DNA from: JABDOU01 sp041609995
GTDB taxonomy: Bacteria; Actinomycetota; Acidimicrobiia; Spongiisociales; SHLN01
Reading direction: 5' to 3'
NCBI GenBank assembly: GCA_041609995.1
Contig: JBFIPU010000113.1
Span: 1-7,462, forward strand
Length of the DNA: 7,462 nt
A program made the position numbers and the translations under genes. Positions 6,652-7,462 of the stretch are shown piece after piece (positions within the stretch are counted from its first letter, which is position 1; each line of letters opens with the position of its first letter). Below the pieces are notes generated by a model. It made no database searches, was not told the origin of the DNA, and saw only the letters and a list, made by a program, of their open reading frames with translations.

Positions 6652-7430
6652 CGTGATTCGCCGGGTTGGGGGTTGAGGACGGTGTTGAGGGTGCGGGCGA
6701 GGATGGTGATGTCGGTTTTGAGGTTGCGGTTGAGGGCGTAGTGGACGTCGAGTTGGACGCGTTGGGCGTAGCTGATGTTGTTGCGTCCGTTGGTTTGCCA
6801 GGCGCCGGTGATGCCGGGTCGGACCTGGAGTACGACTTGGGCGTAGTCGCCGTAGCGGCCGAGTTCTTGGGGGACGACGGGTCGGGGGCCGACCAGGCTC
6901 ATGTCGCCCCGGAGGACGTTGATGAGTTGGGGGAGTTCGTCGAGGCTGGTTTTGCGGAGGAGCCGACCGATGGGGGTGATGCGGGGGTCGTGGGCGAGTT
7001 TGAAGTCGTTTTGGAAGGCGGCGCGGGCGTGGGGGTCGGTGGTGAGGATGTGGGCGAGTTGTTGTTCGGCGTCGATGACCATGGTGCGGAATTTGAGGCA
7101 GGCAAAGGGGCGTCCCCAGCGTCCGACCCGGGTTTGGTGGAAGAAGACGGGGCCGGGGGAGGTGAGGCGGATGGCGGCGGCGATGAGGAGCATGAGGGGA
7201 GCGGTGGCCATCAGCATGAGCCCGGCCAGGGTGACATCGAACAGTCGTTGGGTGGATTGGGAGGCCAGGTTGCGTTGCCGGGCTCGTTGCACCATGCGGG
7301 TCTCGAAGGCCAGCCGCCCGGAATCGAGCTGGGGTTGGGCCAGGGCGTGCACCAACGGCACCGGTGACCCTCCGATCTCTTCCCGGTCGGCAGCGGGGTT
7401 GTGGCGGCCGGCGATGTCAACCATCAGCAT
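6648..7430 (-). CDS. Polyprenyl-phosphate sugar-1-phosphate transferase (WcaJ/PglC-type, short form)
   Basis: This 260-residue protein is the bacterial sugar transferase domain without the four-helix and CoA-binding-like N-terminal half of full-length WcaJ relatives. A polar N-terminus (1-60) leads to a hydrophobic segment (67-88) that fits the re-entrant membrane helix of monotopic phosphoglycosyl transferases. Family motifs follow: SPGPVFF (91-97), KFRTM (113-117), DPRITPIGRLLRKTSLDELP (148-167), INVLRGDMSLVGPRP (170-184) and RPGITGAWQ (204-212). Asp164-Glu165 corresponds to the catalytic Asp-Glu pair of PglC-like enzymes. It should transfer a sugar-1-phosphate from a nucleotide sugar to undecaprenyl phosphate, the first step of repeat-unit assembly. 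An in-frame TGA lies 6 bases before the ATG at 7430. Start 7424 (third residue, also Met) has GGTGG at a slightly better distance and is equally possible. Codons from about residue 74 onward end almost only in C or A, unlike the neighbouring genes. Its TGA overlaps the next ATG (ATGA). Confidence 0.93.
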   Translation of the reverse strand: MLMVDIAGRHNPAADREEIGGSPVPLVHALAQPQLDSGRLAFETRMVQRARQRNLASQSTQRLFDVTLAGLMLMATAPLMLLIAAAIRLTSPGPVFFHQTRVGRWGRPFACLKFRTMVIDAEQQLAHILTTDPHARAAFQNDFKLAHDPRITPIGRLLRKTSLDELPQLINVLRGDMSLVGPRPVVPQELGRYGDYAQVVLQVRPGITGAWQTNGRNNISYAQRVQLDVHYALNRNLKTDITILARTLNTVLNPQPGESR

Positions 7431-7462
7431 CCACCATCAGCCACCACCCGTCGACAGGGCCA

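Noticed and set aside
6666..7367. Long plus-strand ORF of 233 residues opposite the sugar transferase gene
   Set aside because: Its product is made almost only of Gly, Val, Glu, Asp and Ala. That is what the reverse complement of a C/A-ending codon pattern yields, and the minus strand here has unmistakable sugar transferase motifs.
7431..7462. Possible promoter upstream of the sugar transferase gene
   Set aside because: Only 32 bases are available and no convincing -10/-35 pair is visible. Transcription may start further upstream, outside the window.

Overview
The window is GC-rich DNA (estimated by eye, not counted) densely packed with genes, all on the minus strand. Codon choice, the Shine-Dalgarno sites and the style of the proteins suggest an Actinomycetota-type bacterium, possibly Acidimicrobiia-like. 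That assignment is an inference from general appearance and has no marker gene behind it. I saw no RNA genes, mobile elements, CRISPR arrays, convincing terminators or gene-free stretches over 300 bases.

Reading in the direction of transcription (right to left), the layout is an exopolysaccharide or surface-glycan operon. First comes a short polyprenyl-phosphate sugar-1-phosphate transferase (7430-6648). It overlaps by ATGA a GT4 glycosyltransferase fused to a thymidylate-kinase-like domain with a destroyed P-loop (6651-4696). That gene overlaps by TGATG a small P-loop kinase with an intact Walker A (4696-3977). Next is a Wzz-type chain-length protein whose C-terminal tyrosine-kinase-like domain has no Walker A (3939-2551). 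It is followed by a Wzy/WaaL-family membrane polymerase or ligase (2492-1128). The last gene is a secreted purple-acid-phosphatase-like metallophosphoesterase that runs off the left edge (1098 to before 1). A 10-codon mini-ORF bridges the last two genes.

A working model: the sugar transferase starts the repeat unit on undecaprenyl phosphate, the GT4 enzyme extends it, the Wzy/WaaL protein polymerises or transfers it outside the membrane, and the Wzz protein sets chain length. The two kinase-like modules and the exported phosphatase are less usual parts. They raise the possibility, not shown here, that phosphorylated sugars or phosphate groups are part of this glycan's biology. No flippase and no intact BY-kinase lies in the window, so the locus probably continues on one or both sides.

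The most noteworthy points are two kinase-like domains with lost nucleotide-binding motifs (one fused to a glycosyltransferase, one to Wzz), the unusual GDNEY motif and carbohydrate-binding-like tail of the phosphatase, and an abrupt change of codon usage inside the sugar transferase gene.
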